64,000 nucleotides of DNA from Magallana angulata (taxonomy: Eukaryota; Mollusca; Bivalvia; Ostreida; Ostreidae), in NCBI RefSeq assembly GCF_025612915.1, contig NC_069117.1, positions 3,358,917 through 3,422,916 of the forward strand, given 5' to 3'. Below, piece after piece: positions 11,702 through 25,412 of the stretch; position 1 is the stretch's first letter; the number at the start of each line of letters is the position of its first letter. The notes beneath the pieces are model-generated. The model saw only the letters and a program-made list of their open reading frames with translations, did no database searches and had not been told where the DNA came from. Position numbers and translations under genes: made by a program.

Positions 11702-13488
11702 ATGAACATGGCTGTTCCACCAGGAGGACCTATGGAGATCTGCTTCTCTTTTGATACTACTGGGTCGATGTCCAGTTCTATAAACGCTGTAAAAGAAAAT
11801 GTGCAAGAATTGATACTACGACTACAGACGGACATACCCGGTCTTAGAATCGCTGTCTTCGCTCATGGTGATTATTGTGATAAAAACTCGTCATATGTCA
11901 CCAAACACATTGACTTTTCAACCGATTTGAAAGAACTGTGTAACTGGGTGAAAAATGTTGAATCCACGGGTGGCGGCGATAGCGATGAATGTTATGAATT
12001 GGTGTTGCATGAGGTTCAAAGTCTTTCGTGGACGCCGGGATCACAGAGAGCTCTGGTGATGATTGGAGATGCAAATCCGCATGGTGTAAATTACCCAGAC
12101 AATAAATTGAGATTAGATTGGGAAGTGGAATTAGACAAATTGGCAGCAATGGTGAGTACTTTTATGCAATAATTAGAGTGTACACGCTTTTGATGGTAAA
12201 TTAATTTCGATCACTTATAATTCAAATCAACATTAAAAGCAAAGCCCTTTAAATTTTGGCTCATAAACACTTTTCAATTCATTTAGAGTGTCCGCGTGTA
12301 CGGTGTACAGTGCAGAGGTTCGTGCGATGAGAGAACCAAAAACTTCTACCAAACACTGGCCAACAAGACAGCAGGCAGACGAATGGAGTTGGAGCAGTTT
12401 TCCAACCTATTTGATTTTATCATGGCTATTTGCTACAGAGAGCAAGGAGCAGAGTTTCTAGACCTCTATGAACAGGAAGTCCGTGCCAGAGATGCTAGAA
12501 TGGGTCTCCATAAGGAACTGCACGCTCTATTCGGGGCTCTAAGAGAGGGAGAAGAAGAACCTTCAACGTCCTCGTCAACCGCAGAGAAGCCAAAGTCCAG
12601 AACACTTCCATTCAAGCCAGCTCTGAAAAAGAAACCTTCGCTCACAAAGGCTCCTTCCATTACCAAACTGAAGAAAAACAGTTCCCTCATTCATAAAGTC
12701 ACGAAAACCATCGCCAAAAAGAAACCCAGGTCTGCAGTCGATAGAAAGAAGGCGAAACTCTTGGCCATTTCTCGTCAAAAGGTACGTAGAAGCTTTTTTC
12801 TTCTTCTTCAGAATACACCCCATTAGATTGAGATTGTTTCTCGGTCCTTAATAGAACACTTTGGCTAACCAGAGGTTTTCCATTTATCGATCCAGCCTGC
12901 TCTCTTTTTCGGGATTCCTTGGCTGGCGTAAATGTTTGTTGTTTGACCACGCAGCTCTTTACCATTTGTGGTAAATTGTATTTCATAATATTTCAGATGA
13001 ACGCTCTTAGAAAACTGAAGAGAGAAAACGTTCCGGACACGAATTTTTCTTTAAACAAAATACAGTGGTCCCCATGGGAACTAGTTATCTCTCCCACCAA
13101 ACCAGAAAACGACTCTTTGTGGACTGAAAGATACAGAGGAAGAAAGGGTTTCCGCAAAACCAGCGTCTGCGGAGGAAAGACTTTTCCTGCAGCTGTGTAC
13201 GAGTTCTCTGTGAGGAAACTTTCCGATCCTAAACGTTACGTGACATACTGTAAATTGTCGTCAGGATTCACCAAGACGAGGTGTTGGGAATCGAGACTTT
13301 TATCTCATTCTGACGTTCGATCCCAAGTCAACAAAATTGTTGCTTTAGGGTATTCCGTCTATGTACGACGATGTTTGTTGAATGATTCTAACAAAGACAC
13401 TGTCAGGAAATCATTACTTCGATATGACTATGCTTGGAAGCGAGTTACAAATGTAAGGGATTCGCAAAGAGATATATCAGTAGCATAA
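11702..13488 (+). CDS. vWA-domain protein, array copy 4
   Basis: Exons are 11702-12151, 12287-12781 and 12997-13488. The protein is identical to copy 2. The following spacer has a 7-A run near 13950, where copies 1-3 have 8. Copies 5 and 9 share that shorter run. Confidence 0.88.
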
Positions 13489-15533
13489 TTTCTGTCATGT
13501 TATTTATTCTATGTCGTTTCTATAGTACTTGTGTTGCGTTTTTATATCAGAATATTGATTCTGAAGTTGTTGTTGTTTTTCAAATAAAACAAATATGAAT
13601 GCACCTCTTACTTATGTCACTTTACAAATTTCACGACATGCCACTGGTATATTTTAAGCTTCATAAAGTAAAATAGTTCATGAAATATATCAAATAAGGA
13701 ATTGAATGGAAAATTGAATAGCATTGCAATTGTGAAAATCAGAAGTGAAGTGCAAACCTTACAGCATTGACGAAAGGGTGGCATCGCAAGGGAATCTGCA
13801 AGATTCAAAGGGGAGCTAATATAACACGAAATGCCGGTCAACCGTTGACCGGTAGAATTCTGACATTGACAGCTACGGCGTGCTATTAGTAGGGATTGTA
13901 AACATTTGGCAGTAATAAGAGTGGGTAAGCTTGGCAAAGCTAAAAAATAAAAAAATTGTCGAAATATTAAAGGATCAATGTCTCACAAAAATCAAAGTAT
14001 TGGAAATTGTTCCCACGTCTTGTCAGTAATTTTCCACAAAGATTGATTTAGATTCTTGAAGGAAAAAAAAACAGAGATGTGTTTCTGCTGAATGTAAGCA
14101 GGCAGAGATGATTCTAGTCACAGTATTTAAAAAAAAAACTGTTCTGGTTATAGTCACTTGCGTAAATATTTGTCCAGTGTTACCTTAAAGTGTTGTTTTG
14201 AAACACACACGTAAATTTTGAACTGCGTCGAGGAAATATTAATTTCATTATCATTACGCAAAATTCACTTGAACTACCAATCTATTCAAACTGGGTGACT
14301 ATACTGAGATTACAGTCCTTTGAAATGCAAACAAGGATCGCTCCATGTTTTTTTTTTGTATTCAAACTTCCATGTACAAATTATTGACATTTTCTCATAT
14401 ACTTAGGTTACAGTGCATACACATCACATATTCACTTTCTTTAAGATATAAGTATAAACACCGACAAACAGACATATATATGCACAAACAATCTCGAATA
14501 CTTTCTTTATCAACCATGGAAGTTTGAGTATTTTTAGTTAAGAAGGGGGGGGGGTGTGTGAAGGAGGGCGGAGAAAGAGAGGGGAACACAATCTATCAAA
14601 AGTCATACATATGCAAGAGGATACATAATAGTATACTTATATTTTCGTTTGCTATAATTTGATTAAATATCCTTGCAGCTATTATAAACACAGTTCATAA
14701 CAAGTCACAAATAGTTTGCCAATACTTTTAATACTCAGCAAATTTACAATTCTTAAGTAACAGTAGTTTCTCAATATGTATTCAATCAGTGACAGTTCGT
14801 TTTAACATGAGCGTCAAGAGGTTTGGGACATTCTTATATTTACTGGCAAAAATGAATTGTTTTACTGTAAGAATCGCCCCATGTAAATGTTCATGTTAAT
14901 GGTATGTTGAAAATAGCTTGGTTCAAATCCTTTATTTTTGTATTGGTGACTCAAATGAACTTAAAGTGCTTGTCATATGGCATATGTGTTAAACATATGT
15001 ACGATGATCTTTATGTATATGTTAAGAAAAACGTGGCACGAACCTTGTTCGCACGAAAAACATTATTTGTAGCGTACATGCATCTCTCCTGTATCTCGAA
15101 GGTTTGGTCGATTAACTTCAAATTTAAAAAGTTACATTTTAGGTTTGCATTTTAACAACAAACGAAGTTTTGGACAAAACCACTACTTCTCAGTACCAAA
15201 ACGTTATTCTGACAGCACTTATCGGTACAAAAAACCCCATTTAGACAAAATTCACATAATACCAAAATATTTTGAATTCACAAAAGGCTTAAAAAGTCAA
15301 ATAAAACGCATTTTTCTGACAAGAACTGATTAGTCTTAACAGGCCAATAAATGTTGGCGAACTATTTTTATGACTTAATCAAGAATTCTTGCTATGTTTG
15401 CTGTGCTTCTAACTACATCACTGTAAAAAAAACCCCTTAAAATAAGTTAACTGCAGGTTAATTTTCCAAAATGTATTGAAAGGCTTTAAAATGTGAATAG
15501 CAAAGATCGGCAGCAAAAATCTATGCTAAATGT

Positions 15534-15637
15534 ATCGCCAGTCTATCCTATCCCGAAATCGCCAGTCTTCCCCTCCGCACGAGTTCGAGACAGAGAATCG
15601 CGAGTCTTCACCCCGAATGTATATAAACTCGTGCGGA
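15534..15637 (+). promoter_or_regulatory. Core promoter of vWA copy 5
   Basis: TATATAAA is at 15620-15627 with the standard repeats. A single change, ATGTGAATAG for ATGTGCATAG, lies just upstream near 15496. Confidence 0.8.
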
Positions 15638-15674
15638 TACAGAACATTCATATCCACAGAAATACCCTGATCAA

Positions 15675-17461
15675 ATGAACATGGCTGTTCCACCAGGAGG
15701 ACCTATGGAGATCTGCTTCTCTTTTGATACTACTGGGTCGATGTCCAGTTCTATAAACGCTGTAAAAGAAAATGTGCAAGAATTGATACTACGACTACAG
15801 ACGGACATACCCGGTCTTAGAATCGCTGTCTTCGCTCATGGTGATTATTGTGATAAAAACTCGTCATATGTCACCAAACACATTGACTTTTCAACCGATT
15901 TGAAAGAACTGTGTAACTGGGTGAAAAATGTTGAATCCACGGGTGGCGGCGATAGCGATGAATGTTATGAATTGGTGTTGCATGAGGTTCAAAGTCTTTC
16001 GTGGACGCCGGGATCACAGAGAGCTCTGGTGATGATTGGAGATGCAAATCCGCATGGTGTAAATTACCCAGACAATAAATTGAGATTAGATTGGGAAGTG
16101 GAATTAGACAAATTGGCAGCAATGGTGAGTACTTTTATGCAATAATTAGAGTGTACACGCTTTTGATGGTAAATTAATTTCGATCACTTATAATTCAAAT
16201 CAACATTAAAAGCAAAGCCCTTTAAATTTTGGCTCATAAACACTTTTCAATTCATTTAGAGTGTCCGCGTGTACGGTGTACAGTGCAGAGGTTCGTGCGA
16301 TGAGAGAACCAAAAACTTCTACCAAACACTGGCCAACAAGACAGCAGGCAGACGAATGGAGTTGGAGCAGTTTTCCAACCTATTTGATTTTATCATGGCT
16401 ATTTGCTACAGAGAGCAAGGAGCAGAGTTTCTAGACCTCTATGAACAGGAAGTCCGTGCCAGAGATGCTAGAATGGGTCTCCATAAGGAACTGCACGCTC
16501 TATTCGGGGCTCTAAGAGAGGGAGAAGAAGAACCTTCAACGTCCTCGTCAACCGCAGAGAAGCCAAAGTCCAGAACACTTCCATTCAAGCCAGCTCTGAA
16601 AAAGAAACCTTCGCTCACAAAGGCTCCTTCCATTACCAAACTGAAGAAAAACAGTTCCCTCATTCATAAAGTCACGAAAACCATCGCCAAAAAGAAACCC
16701 AGGTCTGCAGTCGATAGAAAGAAGGCGAAACTCTTGGCCATTTCTCGTCAAAAGGTACGTAGAAGCTTTTTTCTTCTTCTTCAGAATACACCCCATTAGA
16801 TTGAGATTGTTTCTCGGTCCTTAATAGAACACTTTGGCTAACCAGAGGTTTTCCATTTATCGATCCAGCCTGCTCTCTTTTTCGGGATTCCTTGGCTGGC
16901 GTAAATGTTTGTTGTTTGACCACGCAGCTCTTTACCATTTGTGGTAAATTGTATTTCATAATATTTCAGATGAACGCTCTTAGAAAACTGAAGAGAGAAA
17001 ACGTTCCGGACACGAATTTTTCTTTAAACAAAATACAGTGGTCCCCATGGGAACTAGTTATCTCTCCCACCAAACCAGAAAACGACTCTTTGTGGACTGA
17101 AAGATACAGAGGAAGAAAGGGTTTCCGCAAAACCAGCGTCTGCGGAGGAAAGACTTTTCCTGAAGCTGTGTACGAGTTCTCTGTGAGGAAACTTTCCGAT
17201 CCTAAACGTTACGTGACATACTGTAAATTGTCGTCAGGATTCACCAAGACGAGGTGTTGGGAATCGAGACTTTTATCTCATTCTGACGTTCGATCCCAAG
17301 TCAACAAAATTGTTGCTTTAGGGTATTCCGTCTATGTACGACGATGTTTGTTGAATGATTCTAACAAAGACACTGTCAGGAAATCATTACTTCGATATGA
17401 CTATGCTTGGAAGCGAGTTACAAATGTAAGGGATTCGCAAAGAGATATATCAGTAGCATAA
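15675..17461 (+). CDS. vWA-domain protein, array copy 5 (Ala380Glu variant)
   Basis: Exons are 15675-16124, 16260-16754 and 16970-17461. This is the only copy whose protein differs: codon 380 (17162-17164) is GAA for Glu, where the others have GCA for Ala. The site is in the C-terminal domain, outside the vWA fold. The unit also carries the most private spacer changes: CTTCGG for CTACGG near 17846, ACGCATC for ACACATC near 18394, one missing A near 18941 and a 14-G run. The frame is intact, and I see no sign that the copy is broken. Confidence 0.88.
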
Positions 17462-19510
17462 TTTCTGTCATGTTATTTATTCTATGTCGTTTCTATAGTA
17501 CTTGTGTTGCGTTTTTATATCAGAATATTGATTCTGAAGTTGTTGTTGTTTTTCAAATAAAACAAATATGAATGCACCTCTTACTTATGTCACTTTACAA
17601 ATTTCACGACATGCCACTGGTATATTTTAAGCTTCATAAAGTAAAATAGTTCATGAAATATATCAAATAAGGAATTGAATGGAAAATTGAATAGCATTGC
17701 AATTGTGAAGATCAGAAGTGAAGTGCAAACCTTACAGCATTGACGAAAGGGTGGCATCGCAAGGGAATCTGCAAGATTCAAAGGGGAGCTAATATAACAC
17801 GAAATGCCGGTCAACCGTTGACCGGTAGAATTCTGACATTGACAGCTTCGGCGTGCTATTAGTAGGGATTGTAAACATTTGGCAGTAATAAGAGTGGGTA
17901 AGCTTGGCAAAGCTAAAAAATAAAAAAATTGTCGAAATATTAAAGGATCAATGTCTCACAAAAATCAAAGTATTGGAAATTGTTCCCACGTCTTGTCAGT
18001 AATTTTCCACAAAGATTGATTTAGATTCTTGAAGGAAAAAAAAAACAGAGATGTGTTTCTGCTGAATGTAAGCAGGCAGAGATGATTCTAGTCACAGTAT
18101 TTAAAAAAAAAACTGTTCTGGTTATAGTCACTTGCGTAAATATTTGTCCAGTGTTACCTTAAAGTGTTGTTTTGAAACACACACGTAAATTTTGAACTGC
18201 GTCGAGGAAATATTAATTTCATTATCATTACGCAAAATTCACTTGAACTACCAATCTATTCAAACTGGGTGACTATACTGAGATTACAGTCCTTTGAAAT
18301 GCAAACAAGGATCGCTCCATGTTTTTTTTTTGTATTCAAACTTCCATGTACAAATTATTGACATTTTCTCATATACTTAGGTTACAGTGCATACGCATCA
18401 CATATTCACTTTCTTTAAGATATAAGTATAAACACCGACAAACAGACATATATATGCACAAACAATCTCGAATACTTTCTTTATCAACCATGGAAGTTTG
18501 AGTATTTTTAGTTAAGAAGGGGGGGGGGGGGGTGTGTGAAGGAGGGCGGAGAAAGAGAGGGGAACACAATCTATCAAAAGTCATACATATGCAAGAGGAT
18601 ACATAATAGTATACTTATATTTTCGTTTGCTATAATTTGATTAAATATCCTTGCAGCTATTATAAACACAGTTCATAACAAGTCACAAATAGTTTGCCAA
18701 TACTTTTAATACTCAGCAAATTTACAATTCTTAAGTAACAGTAGTTTCTCAATATGTATTCAATCAGTGACAGTTCGTTTTAACATGAGCGTCAAGAGGT
18801 TTGGGACATTCTTATATTTACTGGCAAAAATGAATTGTTTTACTGTAAGAATCGCCCCATGTAAATGTTCATGTTAATGGTATGTTGAAAATAGCTTGGT
18901 TCAAATCCTTTATTTTTGTATTGGTGACTCAAATGAACTTAAGTGCTTGTCATATGGCATATGTGTTAAACATATGTACGATGATCTTTATGTATATGTT
19001 AAGAAAAACGTGGCACGAACCTTGTTCGCACGAAAAACATTATTTGTAGCGTACATGCATCTCTCCTGTATCTCGAAGGTTTGGTCGATTAACTTCAAAT
19101 TTAAAAAGTTACATTTTAGGTTTGCATTTTAACAACAAACGAAGTTTTGGACAAAACCACTACTTCTCAGTACCAAAACGTTATTCTGACAGCACTTATC
19201 GGTACAAAAAACCCCATTTAGACAAAATTCACATAATACCAAAATATTTTGAATTCACAAAAGGCTTAAAAAGTCAAATAAAACGCATTTTTCTGACAAG
19301 AACTGATTAGTCTTAACAGGCCAATAAATGTTGGCGAACTATTTTTATGACTTAATCAAGAATTCTTGCTATGTTTGCTGTGCTTCTAACTACATCACTG
19401 TAAAAAAAACCCCTTAAAATAAGTTAACTGCAGGTTAATTTTCCAAAATGTATTGAAAGGCTTTAAAATGTGCATAGCAAAGATCGGCAGCAAAAATCTA
19501 TGCTAAATGT

Positions 19511-19614
19511 ATCGCCAGTCTATCCTATCCCGAAATCGCCAGTCTTCCCCTCCGCACGAGTTCGAGACAGAGAATCGCGAGTCTTCACCCCGAATGTATA
19601 TAAACTCGTGCGGA
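19511..19614 (+). promoter_or_regulatory. Core promoter of vWA copy 6
   Basis: TATATAAA is at 19597-19604. Direct and inverted repeats are unchanged from copy 2. Confidence 0.8.
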
Positions 19615-19651
19615 TACAGAACATTCATATCCACAGAAATACCCTGATCAA

Positions 19652-21438
19652 ATGAACATGGCTGTTCCACCAGGAGGACCTATGGAGATCTGCTTCTCTT
19701 TTGATACTACTGGGTCGATGTCCAGTTCTATAAACGCTGTAAAAGAAAATGTGCAAGAATTGATACTACGACTACAGACGGACATACCCGGTCTTAGAAT
19801 CGCTGTCTTCGCTCATGGTGATTATTGTGATAAAAACTCGTCATATGTCACCAAACACATTGACTTTTCAACCGATTTGAAAGAACTGTGTAACTGGGTG
19901 AAAAATGTTGAATCCACGGGTGGCGGCGATAGCGATGAATGTTATGAATTGGTGTTGCATGAGGTTCAAAGTCTTTCGTGGACGCCGGGATCACAGAGAG
20001 CTCTGGTGATGATTGGAGATGCAAATCCGCATGGTGTAAATTACCCAGACAATAAATTGAGATTAGATTGGGAAGTGGAATTAGACAAATTGGCAGCAAT
20101 GGTGAGTACTTTTATGCAATAATTAGAGTGTACACGCTTTTGATGGTAAATTAATTTCGATCACTTATAATTCAAATCAACATTAAAAGCAAAGCCCTTT
20201 AAATTTTGGCTCATAAACACTTTTCAATTCATTTAGAGTGTCCGCGTGTACGGTGTACAGTGCAGAGGTTCGTGCGATGAGAGAACCAAAAACTTCTACC
20301 AAACACTGGCCAACAAGACAGCAGGCAGACGAATGGAGTTGGAGCAGTTTTCCAACCTATTTGATTTTATCATGGCTATTTGCTACAGAGAGCAAGGAGC
20401 AGAGTTTCTAGACCTCTATGAACAGGAAGTCCGTGCCAGAGATGCTAGAATGGGTCTCCATAAGGAACTGCACGCTCTATTCGGGGCTCTAAGAGAGGGA
20501 GAAGAAGAACCTTCAACGTCCTCGTCAACCGCAGAGAAGCCAAAGTCCAGAACACTTCCATTCAAGCCAGCTCTGAAAAAGAAACCTTCGCTCACAAAGG
20601 CTCCTTCCATTACCAAACTGAAGAAAAACAGTTCCCTCATTCATAAAGTCACGAAAACCATCGCCAAAAAGAAACCCAGGTCTGCAGTCGATAGAAAGAA
20701 GGCGAAACTCTTGGCCATTTCTCGTCAAAAGGTACGTAGAAGCTTTTTTCTTCTTCTTCAGAATACACCCCATTAGATTGAGATTGTTTCTCGGTCCTTA
20801 ATAGAACACTTTGGCTAACCAGAGGTTTTCCATTTATCGATCCAGCCTGCTCTCTTTTTCGGGATTCCTTGGCTGGCGTAAATGTTTGTTGTTTGACCAC
20901 GCAGCTCTTTACCATTTGTGGTAAATTGTATTTCATAATATTTCAGATGAACGCTCTTAGAAAACTGAAGAGAGAAAACGTTCCGGACACGAATTTTTCT
21001 TTAAACAAAATACAGTGGTCCCCATGGGAACTAGTTATCTCTCCCACCAAACCAGAAAACGACTCTTTGTGGACTGAAAGATACAGAGGAAGAAAGGGTT
21101 TCCGCAAAACCAGCGTCTGCGGAGGAAAGACTTTTCCTGCAGCTGTGTACGAGTTCTCTGTGAGGAAACTTTCCGATCCTAAACGTTACGTGACATACTG
21201 TAAATTGTCGTCAGGATTCACCAAGACGAGGTGTTGGGAATCGAGACTTTTATCTCATTCTGACGTTCGATCCCAAGTCAACAAAATTGTTGCTTTAGGG
21301 TATTCCGTCTATGTACGACGATGTTTGTTGAATGATTCTAACAAAGACACTGTCAGGAAATCATTACTTCGATATGACTATGCTTGGAAGCGAGTTACAA
21401 ATGTAAGGGATTCGCAAAGAGATATATCAGTAGCATAA
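19652..21438 (+). CDS. vWA-domain protein, array copy 6
   Basis: Exons are 19652-20101, 20237-20731 and 20947-21438. The protein is identical to copy 2 and no private coding change was seen. The 3' spacer carries a 10-G run. Confidence 0.88.
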
Positions 21439-23484
21439 TTTCTGTCATGTTATTTATTCTATGTCGTTTCTATAGTACTTGTGTTGCGTTTTTATATCAG
21501 AATATTGATTCTGAAGTTGTTGTTGTTTTTCAAATAAAACAAATATGAATGCACCTCTTACTTATGTCACTTTACAAATTTCACGACATGCCACTGGTAT
21601 ATTTTAAGCTTCATAAAGTAAAATAGTTCATGAAATATATCAAATAAGGAATTGAATGGAAAATTGAATAGCATTGCAATTGTGAAAATCAGAAGTGAAG
21701 TGCAAACCTTACAGCATTGACGAAAGGGTGGCATCGCAAGGGAATCTGCAAGATTCAAAGGGGAGCTAATATAACACGAAATGCCGGTCAACCGTTGACC
21801 GGTAGAATTCTGACATTGACAGCTACGGCGTGCTATTAGTAGGGATTGTAAACATTTGGCAGTAATAAGAGTGGGTAAGCTTGGCAAAGCTAAAAAATAA
21901 AAAAAATTGTCGAAATATTAAAGGATCAATGTCTCACAAAAATCAAAGTATTGGAAATTGTTCCCACGTCTTGTCAGTAATTTTCCACAAAGATTGATTT
22001 AGATTCTTGAAGGAAAAAAAAACAGAGATGTGTTTCTGCTGAATGTAAGCAGGCAGAGATGATTCTAGTCACAGTATTTAAAAAAAAAACTGTTCTGGTT
22101 ATAGTCACTTGCGTAAATATTTGTCCAGTGTTACCTTAAAGTGTTGTTTTGAAACACACACGTAAATTTTGAACTGCGTCGAGGAAATATTAATTTCATT
22201 ATCATTACGCAAAATTCACTTGAACTACCAATCTATTCAAACTGGGTGACTATACTGAGATTACAGTCCTTTGAAATGCAAACAAGGATCGCTCCATGTT
22301 TTTTTTTTGTATTCAAACTTCCATGTACAAATTATTGACATTTTCTCATATACTTAGGTTACAGTGCATACACATCACATATTCACTTTCTTTAAGATAT
22401 AAGTATAAACACCGACAAACAGACATATATATGCACAAACAATCTCGAATACTTTCTTTATCAACCATGGAAGTTTGAGTATTTTTAGTTAAGAAGGGGG
22501 GGGGGTGTGTGAAGGAGGGCGGAGAAAGAGAGGGGAACACAATCTATCAAAAGTCATACATATGCAAGAGGATACATAATAGTATACTTATATTTTCGTT
22601 TGCTATAATTTGATTAAATATCCTTGCAGCTATTATAAACACAGTTCATAACAAGTCACAAATAGTTTGCCAATACTTTTAATACTCAGCAAATTTACAA
22701 TTCTTAAGTAACAGTAGTTTCTCAATATGTATTCAATCAGTGACAGTTCGTTTTAACATGAGCGTCAAGAGGTTTGGGACATTCTTATATTTACTGGCAA
22801 AAATGAATTGTTTTACTGTAAGAATCGCCCCATGTAAATGTTCATGTTAATGGTATGTTGAAAATAGCTTGGTTCAAATCCTTTATTTTTGTATTGGTGA
22901 CTCAAATGAACTTAAAGTGCTTGTCATATGGCATATGTGTTAAACATATGTACGATGATCTTTATGTATATGTTAAGAAAAACGTGGCACGAACCTTGTT
23001 CGCACGAAAAACATTATTTGTAGCGTACATGCATCTCTCCTGTATCTCGAAGGTTTGGTCGATTAACTTCAAATTTAAAAAGTTACATTTTAGGTTTGCA
23101 TTTTAACAACAAACGAAGTTTTGGACAAAACCACTACTTCTCAGTACCAAAACGTTATTCTGACAGCACTTATCGGTACAAAAAACCCCATTTAGACAAA
23201 ATTCACATAATACCAAAATATTTTGAATTCACAAAAGGCTTAAAAAGTCAAATAAAACGCATTTTTCTGACAAGAACTGATTAGTCTTAACAGGCCAATA
23301 AATGTTGGCGAACTATTTTTATGACTTAATCAAGAATTCTTGCTATGTTTGCTGTGCTTCTAACTACATCACTGTAAAAAAAACCCCTTAAAATAAGTTA
23401 ACTGCAGGTTAATTTTCCAAAATGTATTGAAAGGCTTTAAAATGTGCATAGCAAAGATCGGCAGCAAAAATCTATGCTAAATGT

Positions 23485-23588
23485 ATCGCCAGTCTATCCT
23501 ATCCCGAAATCGCCAGTCTTCCCCTCCGCACGAGTTCGAGACAGAGAATAGCGAGTCTTCACCCCGAATGTATATAAACTCGTGCGGA
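23485..23588 (+). promoter_or_regulatory. Core promoter of vWA copy 7 (variant third repeat)
   Basis: TATATAAA is at 23571-23578. The third direct repeat reads ATAGCGAG instead of ATCGCGAG, a change shared only with copy 9. The TATA box and inverted repeat are unchanged. Confidence 0.8.
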
Positions 23589-23625
23589 TACAGAACATTC
23601 ATATCCACAGAAATACCCTGATCAA

Positions 23626-25412
23626 ATGAACATGGCTGTTCCACCAGGAGGACCTATGGAGATCTGCTTCTCTTTTGATACTACTGGGTCGATGTCCAGT
23701 TCTATAAACGCTGTAAAAGAAAATGTGCAAGAATTGATACTACGACTACAGACGGACATACCCGGTCTTAGAATCGCTGTCTTCGCTCATGGTGATTATT
23801 GTGATAAAAACTCGTCATATGTCACCAAACACATTGACTTTTCAACCGATTTGAAAGAACTGTGTAACTGGGTGAAAAATGTTGAATCCACGGGTGGCGG
23901 CGATAGCGATGAATGTTATGAATTGGTGTTGCATGAGGTTCAAAGTCTTTCGTGGACGCCGGGATCACAGAGAGCTCTGGTGATGATTGGAGATGCAAAT
24001 CCGCATGGTGTAAATTACCCAGACAATAAATTGAGATTAGATTGGGAAGTGGAATTAGACAAATTGGCAGCAATGGTGAGTACTTTTATGCAATAATTAG
24101 AGTGTACACGCTTTTGATGGTAAATTAATTTCGATCACTTATAATTCAAATCAACATTAAAAGCAAAGCCCTTTAAATTTTGGCTCATAAACACTTTTCA
24201 ATTCATTTAGAGTGTCCGCGTGTACGGTGTACAGTGCAGAGGTTCGTGCGATGAGAGAACCAAAAACTTCTACCAAACACTGGCCAACAAGACAGCAGGC
24301 AGACGAATGGAGTTGGAGCAGTTTTCCAACCTATTTGATTTTATCATGGCTATTTGCTACAGAGAGCAAGGAGCAGAGTTTCTAGACCTCTATGAACAGG
24401 AAGTCCGTGCCAGAGATGCTAGAATGGGTCTCCATAAGGAACTGCACGCTCTATTCGGGGCTCTAAGAGAGGGAGAAGAAGAACCTTCAACGTCCTCGTC
24501 AACCGCAGAGAAGCCAAAGTCCAGAACACTTCCATTCAAGCCAGCTCTGAAAAAGAAACCTTCGCTCACAAAGGCTCCTTCCATTACCAAACTGAAGAAA
24601 AACAGTTCCCTCATTCATAAAGTCACGAAAACCATCGCCAAAAAGAAACCCAGGTCTGCAGTCGATAGAAAGAAGGCGAAACTCTTGGCCATTTCTCGTC
24701 AAAAGGTACGTAGAAGCTTTTTTCTTCTTCTTCAGAATACACCCCATTAGATTGAGATTGTTTCTCGGTCCTTAATAGAACACTTTGGCTAACCAGAGGT
24801 TTTCCATTTATCGATCCAGCCTGCTCTCTTTTTCGGGATTCCTTGGCTGGCGTAAATGTTTGTTGTTTGACCACGCAGCTCTTTACCATTTGTGGTAAAT
24901 TGTATTTCATAATATTTCAGATGAACGCTCTTAGAAAACTGAAGAGAGAAAACGTTCCGGACACGAACTTTTCTTTAAACAAAATACAGTGGTCCCCATG
25001 GGAACTAGTTATCTCTCCCACCAAACCAGAAAACGACTCTTTGTGGACTGAAAGATACAGAGGAAGAAAGGGTTTCCGCAAAACCAGCGTCTGCGGAGGA
25101 AAGACTTTTCCTGCAGCTGTGTACGAGTTCTCTGTGAGGAAACTTTCCGATCCTAAACGTTACGTGACATACTGTAAATTGTCGTCAGGATTCACCAAGA
25201 CGAGGTGTTGGGAATCGAGACTTTTATCTCATTCTGACGTTCGATCCCAAGTCAACAAAATTGTTGCTTTAGGGTATTCCGTCTATGTACGACGATGTTT
25301 GTTGAATGATTCTAACAAAGACACTGTCAGGAAATCATTACTTCGATATGACTATGCTTGGAAGCGAGTTACAAATGTAAGGGATTCGCAAAGAGATATA
25401 TCAGTAGCATAA
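23626..25412 (+). CDS. vWA-domain protein, array copy 7
   Basis: Exons are 23626-24075, 24211-24705 and 24921-25412. The protein is identical to copy 2. A synonymous AAT to AAC change (Asn, near 24967 in exon 3) is shared only with copy 9. Confidence 0.88.
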